From contig NZ_FOXO01000037.1 of NCBI RefSeq assembly GCF_900115735.1, forward strand, positions 1-32,280: a stretch of DNA of 32,280 nt. Reading direction: 5' to 3'. Position numbers and translations under genes: made by a program. Position 1 is the stretch's first letter; each line of letters opens with the position of its first letter. The notes below the pieces were generated by a model. That model searched no databases. It saw only the letters and a list, made by a program, of their open reading frames with translations, and was not told the origin of the DNA. This DNA is from Butyrivibrio proteoclasticus (GTDB taxonomy: Bacteria; Bacillota; Clostridia; Lachnospirales; Lachnospiraceae). Of this stretch, positions 1 to 7,147 are shown in pieces.

Positions 1-1
1 A

Positions 2-184
2 ATCAACTTCTCTATGGCAGCGAAAATTTGCCATAAATTTCTTAAAATGGCTAAATCTTTGCCGATACCTGATGTAATAGCATGGATAGAACGTAATCTA
101 AGAGTAGATAAAACAGATGAGCGGCATTTTATCCGTAATCTACGAGGTATAGGTGCCTGTAGTTTCTTGTATAGAGTAGCTTAG
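2..184 (+). CDS. C-terminal end of an unidentified protein (cut by window edge)
   Basis: An open frame enters from the left edge and ends at TAG after 60 codons. The visible peptide is basic and ends in RNLRGIGACSFLYRVA. I do not recognise the family. The reading frame and a hairpin about 24 bases past the stop support a real gene end, but with no start and no motif this remains a partial hypothetical protein. Confidence 0.4.
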   Translation: MNFSMAAKICHKFLKMAKSLPIPDVIAWIERNLRVDKTDERHFIRNLRGIGACSFLYRVA

Positions 185-207
185 TTCCTCAACCTGATAT
201 GTAGTAG

Positions 208-230
208 CAGGCAGATCTTGCATCTGTCTG
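208..230 (+). terminator. Weak terminator-like hairpin
   Basis: A 9-bp stem (one G-U pair) closes a 5-base loop and is followed by TTTGCT. It sits just past the stop of the partial left-edge gene. The T-run is short, so termination is plausible rather than certain. The rest of 185-352 shows no gene. Confidence 0.35.
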
Positions 231-352
231 TTTGCTATGCAGAAAACGCTTAACCAAAGGCTCTAAAATGGTATAATAATGTCAATTGTTATAATCAAAC
301 AGAAACGGAACAGTTAGCTAAATGGCATTGATCAGTTCTAGGCCAGGTTAGG

Positions 353-742
353 ATGCTTATCGATTCTGTATATATTAAGTTCTCTCTTATTAAATTTGTA
401 AATATAAGTAAGAACTCATATACATTTATGAAACGAGAAAACTTCTTAGATCTTATCATACCAGAAACCGGATTATATGATGACTGTCTAAAAAAAGTGG
501 TAAATATGACAGTTCCAGAATCAAGAGAAGAGGTTCAGAATGCCTTTAATAGAAAAAGTCTTCTTGAAGCTTATAATCGTGGTGAAAGAAAAGTGATGCG
601 TATTGTTAATCAAATAGATGATGATGGTCAATTACATAAGGTTGCCATTGAAGACTTCTTTATAGATAATAGGGGAAGTGATGATATTTTTATAGTATCA
701 TTTTTTCAGACGCTTGATTTTCCAGAGGGCACATACGTATAA
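353..742 (+). pseudogene. PAS-like sensory domain fragment
   Basis: The C-terminal two thirds (from FMKRENFLDL to SFFQTLDF) reads like the later part of a PAS-type sensor domain as found in GGDEF or kinase proteins of Lachnospiraceae: a glutamate-rich helix (REEVQNAFNRKSLLEAY), a strand with GERKVMRI, then DDGQLHKVAIEDFFI and a closing IVSFFQTLD strand. No catalytic output domain follows, and the first 20 residues look like non-coding read-in. There is no convincing ribosome site before the ATG at 353. I infer a truncated remnant of a larger signalling protein; the family call is by pattern only. Confidence 0.4.
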
Positions 743-753
743 GCTTATACGTA
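734..753. repeat. Perfect 20-bp palindrome
   Basis: TACGTATAAG is followed directly by its exact reverse complement. It overlaps the stop codon of the PAS-like fragment. It has no loop and no T-run, so it is not a canonical terminator. It could be a protein-binding site or a cruciform-prone sequence. Confidence 0.7.
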
Positions 754-820
754 GCATGTCACTTATACTGTATCTGCCCTTTTTCTTTTCAGATAGATAC
801 CTTTTTTCTCAATTAATGTC

Positions 821-1447
821 TTACTTTCCATCAGGGAAACTTGTAAATGCATTTCTCTCCACAGTCGGAAGTCCGTACTTTTCCTTTGCATCTGCAAAAG
901 CCCTGATCATAAAGGACATGTTCCTGGCCAGATTCCTCATTGTCTGAAGTCCCTCAAGGTCTTTTTTTACATCTTCTGCTGTGAAACCATGAACCTGGTT
1001 CCAGTAAGTACTGGAAGCCACCGGCATTCCGCTTATTGTAAAGTACTTATTTAGCACATCAAAAGTAGCCGTATTACCGCCTCTTCTGCAGCTCACAACA
1101 GCAGCGCCTACCTTCATCTGCTTTGAGAAAGATGTACTGTAAAAGAGCCTGTCCATAAATGAAAGGATTGTTCCATTAGGGGAGCCGTAATAAACAGGAC
1201 TTCCCACAACAAGGCCATCTGCCTCCTCAAACTTATCTGCAACTTCATTTACAAGATCATTAAAAACACACTTGCCGTTCTTCTCACAGTACCCACAGGA
1301 AACACATCCTCTAATGTCCTTGTTTCCAACCTGGATGACCTCAGTCTCAATCCCTTCTTCTTTGAAAACTTTTATCATCTCGTCAAGTGCAGTAGCCGTG
1401 CAGCCATCTGCCTTCGGACTACCATTAAGTAATAATACCTTTGCCAT
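821..1447 (-). CDS. Flavodoxin-family NAD(P)H-dependent FMN reductase
   Basis: Predicted cytosolic FMN-binding oxidoreductase of about 208 residues. The N-terminus MAKVLLLNGSPKADGCTATA is the phosphate-binding loop of the NADPH-dependent FMN reductase fold. The Cys-containing CVSCGYCEKNGKCVF segment at about residues 47-61 and the GSPVYYGSPNG flavin loop are typical of the iron-sulfur-flavoprotein-like subgroup. The start is placed at 1447, not at an upstream ATG, because AGGAGA lies 5-6 bases before it. It has its own promoter (1484-1512) and is separated from the upstream MATE gene, so it is probably monocistronic. The physiological substrate (quinone, azo or nitro compound) cannot be told from the sequence. 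Confidence 0.88.
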   Translation of the reverse strand: MAKVLLLNGSPKADGCTATALDEMIKVFKEEGIETEVIQVGNKDIRGCVSCGYCEKNGKCVFNDLVNEVADKFEEADGLVVGSPVYYGSPNGTILSFMDRLFYSTSFSKQMKVGAAVVSCRRGGNTATFDVLNKYFTISGMPVASSTYWNQVHGFTAEDVKKDLEGLQTMRNLARNMSFMIRAFADAKEKYGLPTVERNAFTSFPDGK

Positions 1448-1483
1448 TTGAAATCTCCTCTTACACAGGATTCTCATCTATTA

Positions 1484-1512
1484 ATTATCATATATCCTAA
1501 AATCAGCTTCAA
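1484..1512 (-). promoter_or_regulatory. Promoter of the FMN reductase gene
   Basis: On the minus strand TTGAAG (1507-1512) is followed after 17 bases by GATAAT (1484-1489), a reasonable sigma-A promoter. It lies about 40 bases upstream of the 1447 start codon. Confidence 0.5.
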
Positions 1513-1584
1513 CTCAAGTTCTTTTGTAGCATAACCCTTTTTTATTTCCTTATGAAATCTTTATCCTTATCCAGCATACTGTTG

Positions 1585-2928
1585 TCAGAGACATAGCCTT
1601 TTCTTCCTTTTAAGAAATATCAGGCAACCAAAGCACAAAATTATCTGCACTACCGTAGAGCAAGGTGTTGCAAGTCCTATATGAAACAATGTAACCGGTT
1701 CCCATTTCCTCATAAGGATTACTACCGGAATCCTTACAAGGAAAGCTCCAATAATCCCTTGCGCCATAACAAAGGTTGTTACTCCAATACCGTTGTAAAA
1801 ACCAATAAAGCAGAAAAGGAAGCATGTAAACAGGCAGTCAATAGCATATGACTTAAGGTACTCTGCGCCTGCCAGTACAACATCAGTATCTTTTGCAAAT
1901 ATTCCTGTAAGAAGATCTCCTCTAAAGAACGCAAGAACAAACATAGCAAAGCCGAAAACAAAAGAGACTGCTATGGTTGACCTAAGTGCCTTCAGTGCTC
2001 TATCCATCTTGCCAGCACCAGCATTCTGTGCCACAAAAGCAGATATTGACTGCATAAATGCTGAAGGAACCAACATGATAAATCCGCATACCTTTTCCGC
2101 AACTCCAACGCCGGCTGATGCCGTAACACCCAGAGTATTTACAATAGCCTGTACTACCAGGAACGAAAGACCTACAAGAAAGTCCTGAAGGGCTATAGGA
2201 GATCCAAGTCTAAGAACTTTCCCGATAATCTCACTGTCAAACCTGATCATCTTAAAATTGAACTCAAAGGCAAACTTCTGCGTTGAAATAAAGATAAGGG
2301 AAGCTACTACACTAACAACCTGTGCTGATACTGTGGCTATTGCAGCACCTCTCGCCCCAAGTCCAAGTACTGCTATGAGCAAAAGATCTCCCACAATATT
2401 TACTACGCAGGCAATACCTACAGTAATAAGTGGCGTCTTTGAATCTCCCATGCTCCTGAATATCGCACCAATAAGGTTATATGAAACAATGGCGATCATT
2501 CCTGCACCACAGATACGTATATAGCATACAGTCTGACTAAAAGCCGCCTCCGGAGCCTGCATCACAGATGCAATCTGAGGAGATAGCACTGGGATCAAAA
2601 TCGACATGCATAATCCGATAGCCATGAAAAGAGCTATGCTCGCTCCTATGATCTGTCCCCCAAGTTTCAGCTTCCCCATACCAATCTGCTGTCCAAAATA
2701 GATAGTCGTTCCCATCGCAAGTGATGCTACAAGATTTCCTATTGTCAACATTATCTGGGAACCTGTTGAAACCGCTGACACCTCTTCCGGAACAGAAAAC
2801 TTGCCCACAACCATCAAGTCTACAGCGCCATACATCGCCTGTAAGAACAATGCGAACATTACTGGCAGCGCAAACCTCATAAGTGGTCCTATGATTTTTC
2901 CTTCTGTAAAATTCTTTTCATTAGTCAT
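1585..2928 (-). CDS. MATE family efflux transporter
   Basis: Inner-membrane multidrug/toxin exporter driven by Na+ or H+, 447 residues, the usual MATE length. About twelve hydrophobic segments are visible. The first, ending LPVMFALFLQAMYGAVDLMVVGKFS, carries the family-typical VDLMVVGKF motif, and the second MatE repeat begins near LGSPIALQDFLVGL. The start at 2928 has a weak AGG about 8 bases upstream. Its minus-strand neighbours are flavodoxin genes on both sides; the gene stands alone with more than 100 bases on either side. The substrate is unknown. Confidence 0.93.
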   Translation of the reverse strand: MTNEKNFTEGKIIGPLMRFALPVMFALFLQAMYGAVDLMVVGKFSVPEEVSAVSTGSQIMLTIGNLVASLAMGTTIYFGQQIGMGKLKLGGQIIGASIALFMAIGLCMSILIPVLSPQIASVMQAPEAAFSQTVCYIRICGAGMIAIVSYNLIGAIFRSMGDSKTPLITVGIACVVNIVGDLLLIAVLGLGARGAAIATVSAQVVSVVASLIFISTQKFAFEFNFKMIRFDSEIIGKVLRLGSPIALQDFLVGLSFLVVQAIVNTLGVTASAGVGVAEKVCGFIMLVPSAFMQSISAFVAQNAGAGKMDRALKALRSTIAVSFVFGFAMFVLAFFRGDLLTGIFAKDTDVVLAGAEYLKSYAIDCLFTCFLFCFIGFYNGIGVTTFVMAQGIIGAFLVRIPVVILMRKWEPVTLFHIGLATPCSTVVQIILCFGCLIFLKRKKRLCL

Positions 2929-2983
2929 TAAAACCTAAGCCGTCCTATAAATAATTCATAACAGTCTGTTTACATGCATATTT

Positions 2984-3109
2984 TCAGTTATAGTACTTTC
3001 CACTATGCTGCCTTACTTCAAAGCCCTCTTTTTTCAGATCTGAATCCAGATAATCATAGCTTTCCGGATATATCTTCAAAAGATGCAGTGGCTGAGGAAT
3101 CTTCTGCAT
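2984..3109 (-). CDS. 41-residue small ORF, possible gene remnant
   Basis: A short frame (start MQKIPQPLHLLKIYPESYDY, end GFEVRQHSGKYYN) begins 7 bases after the flavodoxin stop and fills most of the gap before MATE. An in-frame TAA precedes its ATG, and no clear ribosome site is visible apart from possible coupling to the flavodoxin. The composition is protein-like (a DSDLKKEGFEV helix-strand) and it resembles the C-terminal end of a larger enzyme. I do not recognise the family. It may be a remnant left by deletion. Confidence 0.35.
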   Translation of the reverse strand: MQKIPQPLHLLKIYPESYDYLDSDLKKEGFEVRQHSGKYYN

Positions 3110-3116
3110 CGCTTAT

Positions 3117-3572
3117 TTAAGCTTGTCCGACTCTTACAAGTCTTCTATAGAACTCTACAGCGTCCTTCAGATCATTTTCATCAGGATGCCCCTTGCTAGT
3201 TCCTCCAACGAGTTTGAACGGACCGAATGTGTTGTATCCATGACAGGTAAACTTGCCCACCACCTCAGCATTTTTGCCCTTTATAGGCTCTGCCATTGAC
3301 TTTGAAAAGTCCTTATTCATTGCACTGGTCATTATAAAAAAGATCTTCTTATTCTGAGGAAGATTAACCTGGGCAAAGTTCTTTATCTGCTGATGGAACT
3401 GTGCCGCATATATGCCGGAAGCAAATCCAATCAGATCGTAGCCAGACAGGTCTTTCTCATGAACCTGAGTAGCATCAACCAGCTCCACATCAAACTCTTT
3501 TGCAATAGCATCAACAACCTTCTTTGTATTGCCATGGTGTGTCGAAGCATAGATTATCACTGCATTACTCAT
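3117..3572 (-). CDS. Flavodoxin family protein
   Basis: Cytosolic FMN-binding electron carrier or oxidoreductase domain, 151 residues. The N-terminal strand plus loop IIYASTHHGNTKKVVDAI is the flavodoxin phosphate loop. DLIGFASGIYAAQFHQ and the C-terminal HGYNTFGPFKLVGGTSKGHP are features of the flavodoxin subgroup widespread in Clostridia. GGGAGAGA precedes the ATG. Three other fragments of closely similar C-termini occur in this window (5929-6052, 23016-23057 and, less clearly, 29941-30065), so the family is amplified locally. Confidence 0.88.
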   Translation of the reverse strand: MSNAVIIYASTHHGNTKKVVDAIAKEFDVELVDATQVHEKDLSGYDLIGFASGIYAAQFHQQIKNFAQVNLPQNKKIFFIMTSAMNKDFSKSMAEPIKGKNAEVVGKFTCHGYNTFGPFKLVGGTSKGHPDENDLKDAVEFYRRLVRVGQA

Positions 3573-3614
3573 AAACTCTCTCCCACAATATTATTTCGCA
3601 ATTTGCTTTCTTTA

Positions 3615-3794
3615 TTATAAACAAAAAAGAGCCCTATTGTCTTTTAAAAGCTCATTGACCATTCCTTCGGCATACTCTGCTTCTGTGAGCTGCGGAGAAA
3701 TATACACTTTCCAATGGGTGAACATTTCATTTAATGACTTTATCCATTCTGAAATGCCTGCCTCACCGATATTTATTTCCTGCCCGCCACCGCT
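3615..3794 (-). pseudogene. Fragment of a DUF2075-type DNA/RNA helicase domain protein
   Basis: The frame opens right after an in-frame TGA and reads SGGGQEINIGEAGISEWIKS, then MFTHWKVYISPQLTEAEYAEG, ending at TAA. This stretch resembles the C-terminal part of DUF2075 (Schlafen-like DNA/RNA helicase) proteins, where an SGGGQEIN-GEAGI-EW block is followed by a WK-YISP-L-D/EY block. Walker A and B motifs are absent. It sits just upstream of the flavodoxin start without an upstream gene body, so it is a leftover piece. The family name is from memory of the motif. Confidence 0.5.
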
Positions 3795-3813
3795 TCAAAT
3801 ATGATTTCTTGCT

Positions 3814-4374
3814 TTATAGCAATTTTTCTACTATTTTCATGACATTCCCCATTTCCTGAATATCACTGATCACTTCCCCAGTCTCTAAAGAATGATTCCC
3901 TTTTTCTACTATTACCAGTTCAAGTCCAAGCTCTTCGCAGCGTGCCTTGGCAATATCTGTTCTACACCAGGGATCCGCATTGCCATGGAACACTGTTCCG
4001 CTTTCAGCTCTCAAAAAATCAAATGTCTGAGGAACCGGAGTAAATACAAGCTGCGTAGCACCGATGTTATAATTTTTATCATAATAAGCAGCAAGGGCGG
4101 TGCCTATACTCTTCCCTACAAAAAGAATCTTCTCACATTTATCAAATTCAACTCCATCAAGCTGCTCTTCTACCTGCTTTAATGCTATCTCAAAGGCCGC
4201 TTTCATGCCTTCTTTATCATTTAGAATTTCTTTTGACTTTACCGGCAGCTCATATGTAACATCAAGCACGTCATAGCCTGCTGCCTTGGCCAGCTTCTTA
4301 GTGTAATACAAAAGAGGTTTATCCCCGTTATATCCCATGCCAGGGAATATTACTGCAAGTTTCTCACTACACAT
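3814..4374 (-). CDS. Alpha/beta hydrolase
   Basis: Small cytosolic serine hydrolase, 186 residues. The nucleophile elbow is GKSIGT (about residues 87-92, Ser in the middle); the acidic member is in HGNADPWC and the catalytic His in EKGNHSLE near residue 161. AVIFPGMGYNGDKPLLYY is the oxyanion-side N-terminal strand and loop. The length suits the compact lid-less hydrolases related to YdeN/RbbA-like proteins. It is followed 51 bases later by unrelated sequence on the left and preceded on the right by the PAP2 gene, so it may be co-transcribed with PAP2. The substrate is unknown. Confidence 0.85.
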   Translation of the reverse strand: MCSEKLAVIFPGMGYNGDKPLLYYTKKLAKAAGYDVLDVTYELPVKSKEILNDKEGMKAAFEIALKQVEEQLDGVEFDKCEKILFVGKSIGTALAAYYDKNYNIGATQLVFTPVPQTFDFLRAESGTVFHGNADPWCRTDIAKARCEELGLELVIVEKGNHSLETGEVISDIQEMGNVMKIVEKLL

Positions 4375-4425
4375 CTTCCAATCCTTCTAAAAATATGGCT
4401 CCCTTTCAAAGCATGCATCGCATTA

Positions 4426-5322
4426 TCAATCCGTTTTACTCGCCGATAAAAACGCTTCACTTACGGCTACATAAATAAGATATGTGATCAGTGTTCCAAA
4501 GCATACATCAGATAAAAAATGATTAGTCATATGAATGCGGTTATAGCCATAGATCAACACATAAAGACAGGCGATAATAAAACAGATAACATTCTTTCTT
4601 TCACTCCTTTTTCTCATTACATTCGCAAGCATCGGAAGCGAAAACATCATACTGGCTATTGTCATGTTACCACTGGGCCAGGATTTAAAATTATCATCAC
4701 CACCGGCGAGGTTTGGAACCATTTGCCACCAATTACGGAACTGGCTTATTGGATCATCTAATGTGATCAGGTATTTATAACGAGGTCTTGAAGCAACCTG
4801 CTTGAGCCACGAGTTCACATTATCTGCCGTTATACCTGCAATAAGTATTGCCGCTCCAACGGCAATGAGCCTGTCAGGATTTCTGTCATCCAATAGACGT
4901 ATCATTACAAATGGTATCCAGGAATACAGCACAACCCAGAACATCCAACTTGCAACTGACAGTATCGGAGAGGATTGCCCGGCAGAATACCCAAACAACT
5001 GGCGCACGCTTTTGCCGTTATAACTGTTAGAATAATACACAGCCATAAACAAACTCAGCACCAGCAAAGTATATGCCAGTATGCGGTAGCAGTCTCCCTT
5101 CTTCCTGAGACCCACGAATAAGCATGATCCGGCTGCAGGATACAGGCAATATGAAAAGTATGATCCATAAGTGGCAAAGAAGGCACCAATATCTGTCTTA
5201 TTGGCAAGCGCCTCATTGATACCAAAGTCAAAAAATGATCCAACAATTATACCCAAAAAACAAGCAGCTATGACACCCCAAAAGCATACAGCGGGAACCG
5301 CCATGATTTTTTTCTTATTCAT
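4426..5322 (-). CDS. PAP2-family membrane phosphatase with an altered catalytic motif
   Basis: Integral membrane protein of 298 residues with about six membrane segments. It belongs to the PAP2/type 2 phosphatidate phosphatase superfamily. Motif C1 is seen as KQVASRPRY, and C3 as NRIHMTNHFLSD (Arg, His and Asp in the correct R-x5-H-x3-D spacing). Motif C2, normally PSGH, reads SWPSGNM, so the C2 histidine is Asn (codon AAC). Activity is therefore uncertain. Two ATGs are possible; GGAGGT is only 3 bases before the one at 5334 but about 10-11 before the one at 5322, so 5322 is preferred. Family members dephosphorylate lipid phosphates or undecaprenyl pyrophosphate. Confidence 0.88.
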   Translation of the reverse strand: MNKKKIMAVPAVCFWGVIAACFLGIIVGSFFDFGINEALANKTDIGAFFATYGSYFSYCLYPAAGSCLFVGLRKKGDCYRILAYTLLVLSLFMAVYYSNSYNGKSVRQLFGYSAGQSSPILSVASWMFWVVLYSWIPFVMIRLLDDRNPDRLIAVGAAILIAGITADNVNSWLKQVASRPRYKYLITLDDPISQFRNWWQMVPNLAGGDDNFKSWPSGNMTIASMMFSLPMLANVMRKRSERKNVICFIIACLYVLIYGYNRIHMTNHFLSDVCFGTLITYLIYVAVSEAFLSASKTD

Positions 5323-5392
5323 TTTCCCATCCACCTCCGTCAGTTACGTGAATTTTCACAGGTGCACTTTTACAAACATCACGCAATTCCAT
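5315..5392 (-). CDS. Possible 25-residue ORF overlapping the PAP2 start
   Basis: MELRDVCKSAPVKIHVTDGG followed by GWENE occupies the space between the small membrane protein and PAP2, with a GGAGAAGGCGG stretch before its ATG. Its stop overlaps the PAP2 start (ATGAATAA), which would allow translational coupling. No homology is recognised, and part of it is simply the PAP2 ribosome site, so it may be chance. Confidence 0.2.
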   Translation of the reverse strand: MELRDVCKSAPVKIHVTDGGGWENE

Positions 5393-5395
5393 AAG

Positions 5396-5650
5396 TCACC
5401 GCCTTCTCCATTTAAGCTTGTAGTACAACAAAGCAAGCCCAAGACACAATACTGCGATAATCGCAAACCAGGTAACTATCACAACTGCAGACTGTTCATA
5501 AACCTTTAAAAAGAAATATGGTCCATCCAATATCCTTGCAGCGTTCAGTCCCAACGCTATAATGCCATATAAAAGACTTGCCACAGCCGGCCAGACGATT
5601 ATCTTAAGAGGCATTTTATCAGTCTTTTCGAACTGTCTCCGGATCATCAA
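5396..5650 (-). CDS. Small two-helix membrane protein, 5' end uncertain
   Basis: Two strong hydrophobic segments (about residues 18-37 and 56-77 from 5650) are separated by a short loop, with a basic C-terminus KLKWRRR, so the tail is probably cytoplasmic. The frame overlaps the end of the truncated monooxygenase in another frame, so the first dozen residues may be read-through; an internal ATG at 5614 (MPLKIIVWPAV) is an alternative start but lacks a ribosome site. The gene may have lost its true 5' end in the deletion that truncated its neighbour. Function unknown. Confidence 0.45.
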   Translation of the reverse strand: MMIRRQFEKTDKMPLKIIVWPAVASLLYGIIALGLNAARILDGPYFFLKVYEQSAVVIVTWFAIIAVLCLGLALLYYKLKWRRR

Positions 5651-5786
5651 GCGGCTGGAAATACTGATACCTCAGATTCCCTTCTTCGGCTCTGATAGCA
5701 TCAACTATTCCTGACTTTTCCATCTCATCAGCAAAAGCTCTGGCAGCGCCGTTTTGTCCCTTATAGTAAAGATTTACTGTAATCAT
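5619..5786 (-). pseudogene. Truncated antibiotic biosynthesis monooxygenase (ABM) domain
   Basis: Starts MITVNLYYKGQNGAARAFAD and continues through IRAEEGNLRYQYFQPLDDPETV, the N-terminal half of a quinol-monooxygenase-like ABM protein. At PETV the homology breaks and a stop follows after RKD. Full-length ABM proteins have about 95-105 residues; this one has 55, so the second half of the ferredoxin-like fold is missing. GGAGG lies 13 bases upstream of the ATG. The break point is where the small membrane-protein frame begins, consistent with a deletion junction near 5630-5645. Confidence 0.7.
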
Positions 5787-5936
5787 TGATCTTTCTTAGC
5801 CTCCAAAATACATAATCCACCACCTTGAATTGGTAAGCTCATTCTCTCATCTAAAAAGTCCATATCATAAATCTCGTCACAATCTTTTCTCATATAAAAA
5901 GGGTCAACGGCTTCATATATGCCTGGGATTATAGGT
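5783..5936 (-). pseudogene. Unidentified gene fragment between flavodoxin and ABM remnants
   Basis: An open frame reads IPGIYEAVDPFYMRKDCDEI, then MDFLDERMSLPIQGGGLCIL and ends at a TGA that overlaps the ABM start codon (ATGA). It has no start of its own. The peptide looks like real coding sequence, and the ATGA overlap suggests it was the last gene before ABM in an operon. I do not recognise the family. Confidence 0.35.
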
Positions 5937-6052
5937 TCTTATAAAACTCAATTGCCCCCTGAAGCTCTTTCTCCGTAGGATGCCCCTTTTGAAGGCCTCC
6001 AAAGCAGTTATATCCATTATACCCCAAACAGTGCCATTTTTTTAATCACATA
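5929..6052 (-). pseudogene. C-terminal flavodoxin fragment
   Basis: Reads KWHCLGYNGYNCFGGLQKGH then PTEKELQGAIEFYKNL and stop. This aligns by eye with the C-terminus of the intact flavodoxin at 3117-3572 (HGYNTFG...GTSKGHP...DLKDAVEFYRRL). An in-frame TGA lies just upstream, so the FMN-binding N-terminus is missing. Confidence 0.65.
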
Positions 6053-6134
6053 ATTTAACATCATTTGTCTTTTACCCTTAGCAAAAGAACTGCATCTGCT
6101 GATTCAATTTTAAAGAAATGTTCGGAGGTTAGTT

Positions 6135-6407
6135 ATGGACAGACGCCAGAAAAAAACAAGGAAAGCTATATTTACAGCTTTTACAGAGCTTCTCAAAGAA
6201 GAGTCCTACTCTAAAATAACGGTTCAGCAGATCATTGATAATGCTGATATTGGCAGAACGACCTTCTACAGTCATTTTGAAACCAAAGATGATCTTCTCA
6301 ATCATATGGTTTGTGACTTTGCAGAAACAGTAAAATGGTGGACAAAAAATCAGTCCTACAGCCCTGAAGAAATATGCAGTTTTTTCTATGAAACAATACC
6401 TTCATAA
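6135..6407 (+). pseudogene. TetR-family regulator, N-terminal half only
   Basis: [20 protein letters not shown] starts a classical TetR DNA-binding domain; [31 protein letters not shown] is the helix-turn-helix. The protein stops after 90 residues (SFFYETIPS) whereas family members have about 180-200, so most of the ligand-binding domain is absent. GGAGG lies upstream of the ATG at good spacing. The DNA at its 3' end is instead the tail of a fragment on the opposite strand (6386-6529), so the truncation coincides with a rearrangement junction near 6400. Confidence 0.75.
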
Positions 6408-6529
6408 ATCGATTCATTCTTTGATAACAGCCAGGGCTTATCCTTCATCTGATCGTAATCAGTAAGGGAAGCTACATCGATCTGAGGCTGATTGATAAAG
6501 CCATCTGCCAGACCCGAAATATTCAATCC
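6386..6529 (-). pseudogene. Unidentified C-terminal fragment in frame behind the lipoprotein stop
   Basis: After the TAG of the cyclophilin-like lipoprotein the same frame stays open for 47 codons: GLNISGLADGFINQPQIDVA, then SLTDYDQMKDKPWLLSKNES and on to a second stop. The peptide looks coded, has no start of its own, and is not recognised. It could be a separate gene tail brought here by deletion, or (less likely) part of the lipoprotein beyond a nonsense codon; the lipoprotein domain already looks complete at its stop. Confidence 0.35.
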
Positions 6530-7135
6530 CTATCCCATGCTAATAGTTATTGTAACATCGCCATTTGAAAGCAACTCAGTCATGCCAGCCTCATCCTTAT
6601 CAGATATGTGACCTAACTGTGTGTATGACCAGCTATTAGACCCATAGAACACAACTATTTGATTCCCTGAATAAAGAACTATATCCCCTGATGATGTTGT
6701 CATCTGTTTGTCATTTCTTGGAAGACTCTGACCTATAGATCCCACCTGCTCAAATCCGCCATACATTGACATCTGAATTATGACATCGCCTTTTTCAACC
6801 ATATTTCGCAGCGCGTCTACTGCCTGATTATTCTCCCAATCTACATTTACTTTAATATCACCAATTTTCATTATCATAGTTTTTTCTCCAATACCCGTAT
6901 CATCAGAAGAAGCGTCACTCTCAACAGCTTGATTATCAGTTTCTTCTGTGTGATATGTTTTTACGTCTTCTGATAAAACGATTTCCTCTGTACTTTCTGC
7001 TTCTATATCTTCTGATTCAGAAATGGCAGCGCTCGAATCATAGTTTTCATATGATGTCTTAGTATCACCTGAGCATGCGCTGGTACAAAGCATCATGAAC
7101 ACACAGAGTGTCATCATAATCAATTTCGTTTTCAT
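6530..7135 (-). CDS. Lipoprotein with a cyclophilin-like fold domain
   Basis: A 201-residue secreted lipoprotein. The signal peptide MKTKLIMMTLCVFMMLCTSA ends before Cys21 in a LCTSAC lipobox, so it should be lipid-anchored outside the membrane. An acidic Ser/Glu-rich linker (about residues 25-82) leads to a C-terminal domain with MKIGDIKVNVDWENNQAVDA, GGFEQVGSIGQSLP, SGDIVLYSGNQIVVFYGSNS and WSYTQLGHI, the pattern of the bacterial cyclophilin-like family (PF18050 type). Such domains are often found next to flavodoxins, as here (FMN reductase ends 12 bases upstream). GGAAG lies 8 bases before the ATG. Last gene of a four-gene operon. Confidence 0.82.
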   Translation of the reverse strand: MKTKLIMMTLCVFMMLCTSACSGDTKTSYENYDSSAAISESEDIEAESTEEIVLSEDVKTYHTEETDNQAVESDASSDDTGIGEKTMIMKIGDIKVNVDWENNQAVDALRNMVEKGDVIIQMSMYGGFEQVGSIGQSLPRNDKQMTTSSGDIVLYSGNQIVVFYGSNSWSYTQLGHISDKDEAGMTELLSNGDVTITISMG

Positions 7136-7147
7136 CGCAAACTTCCT

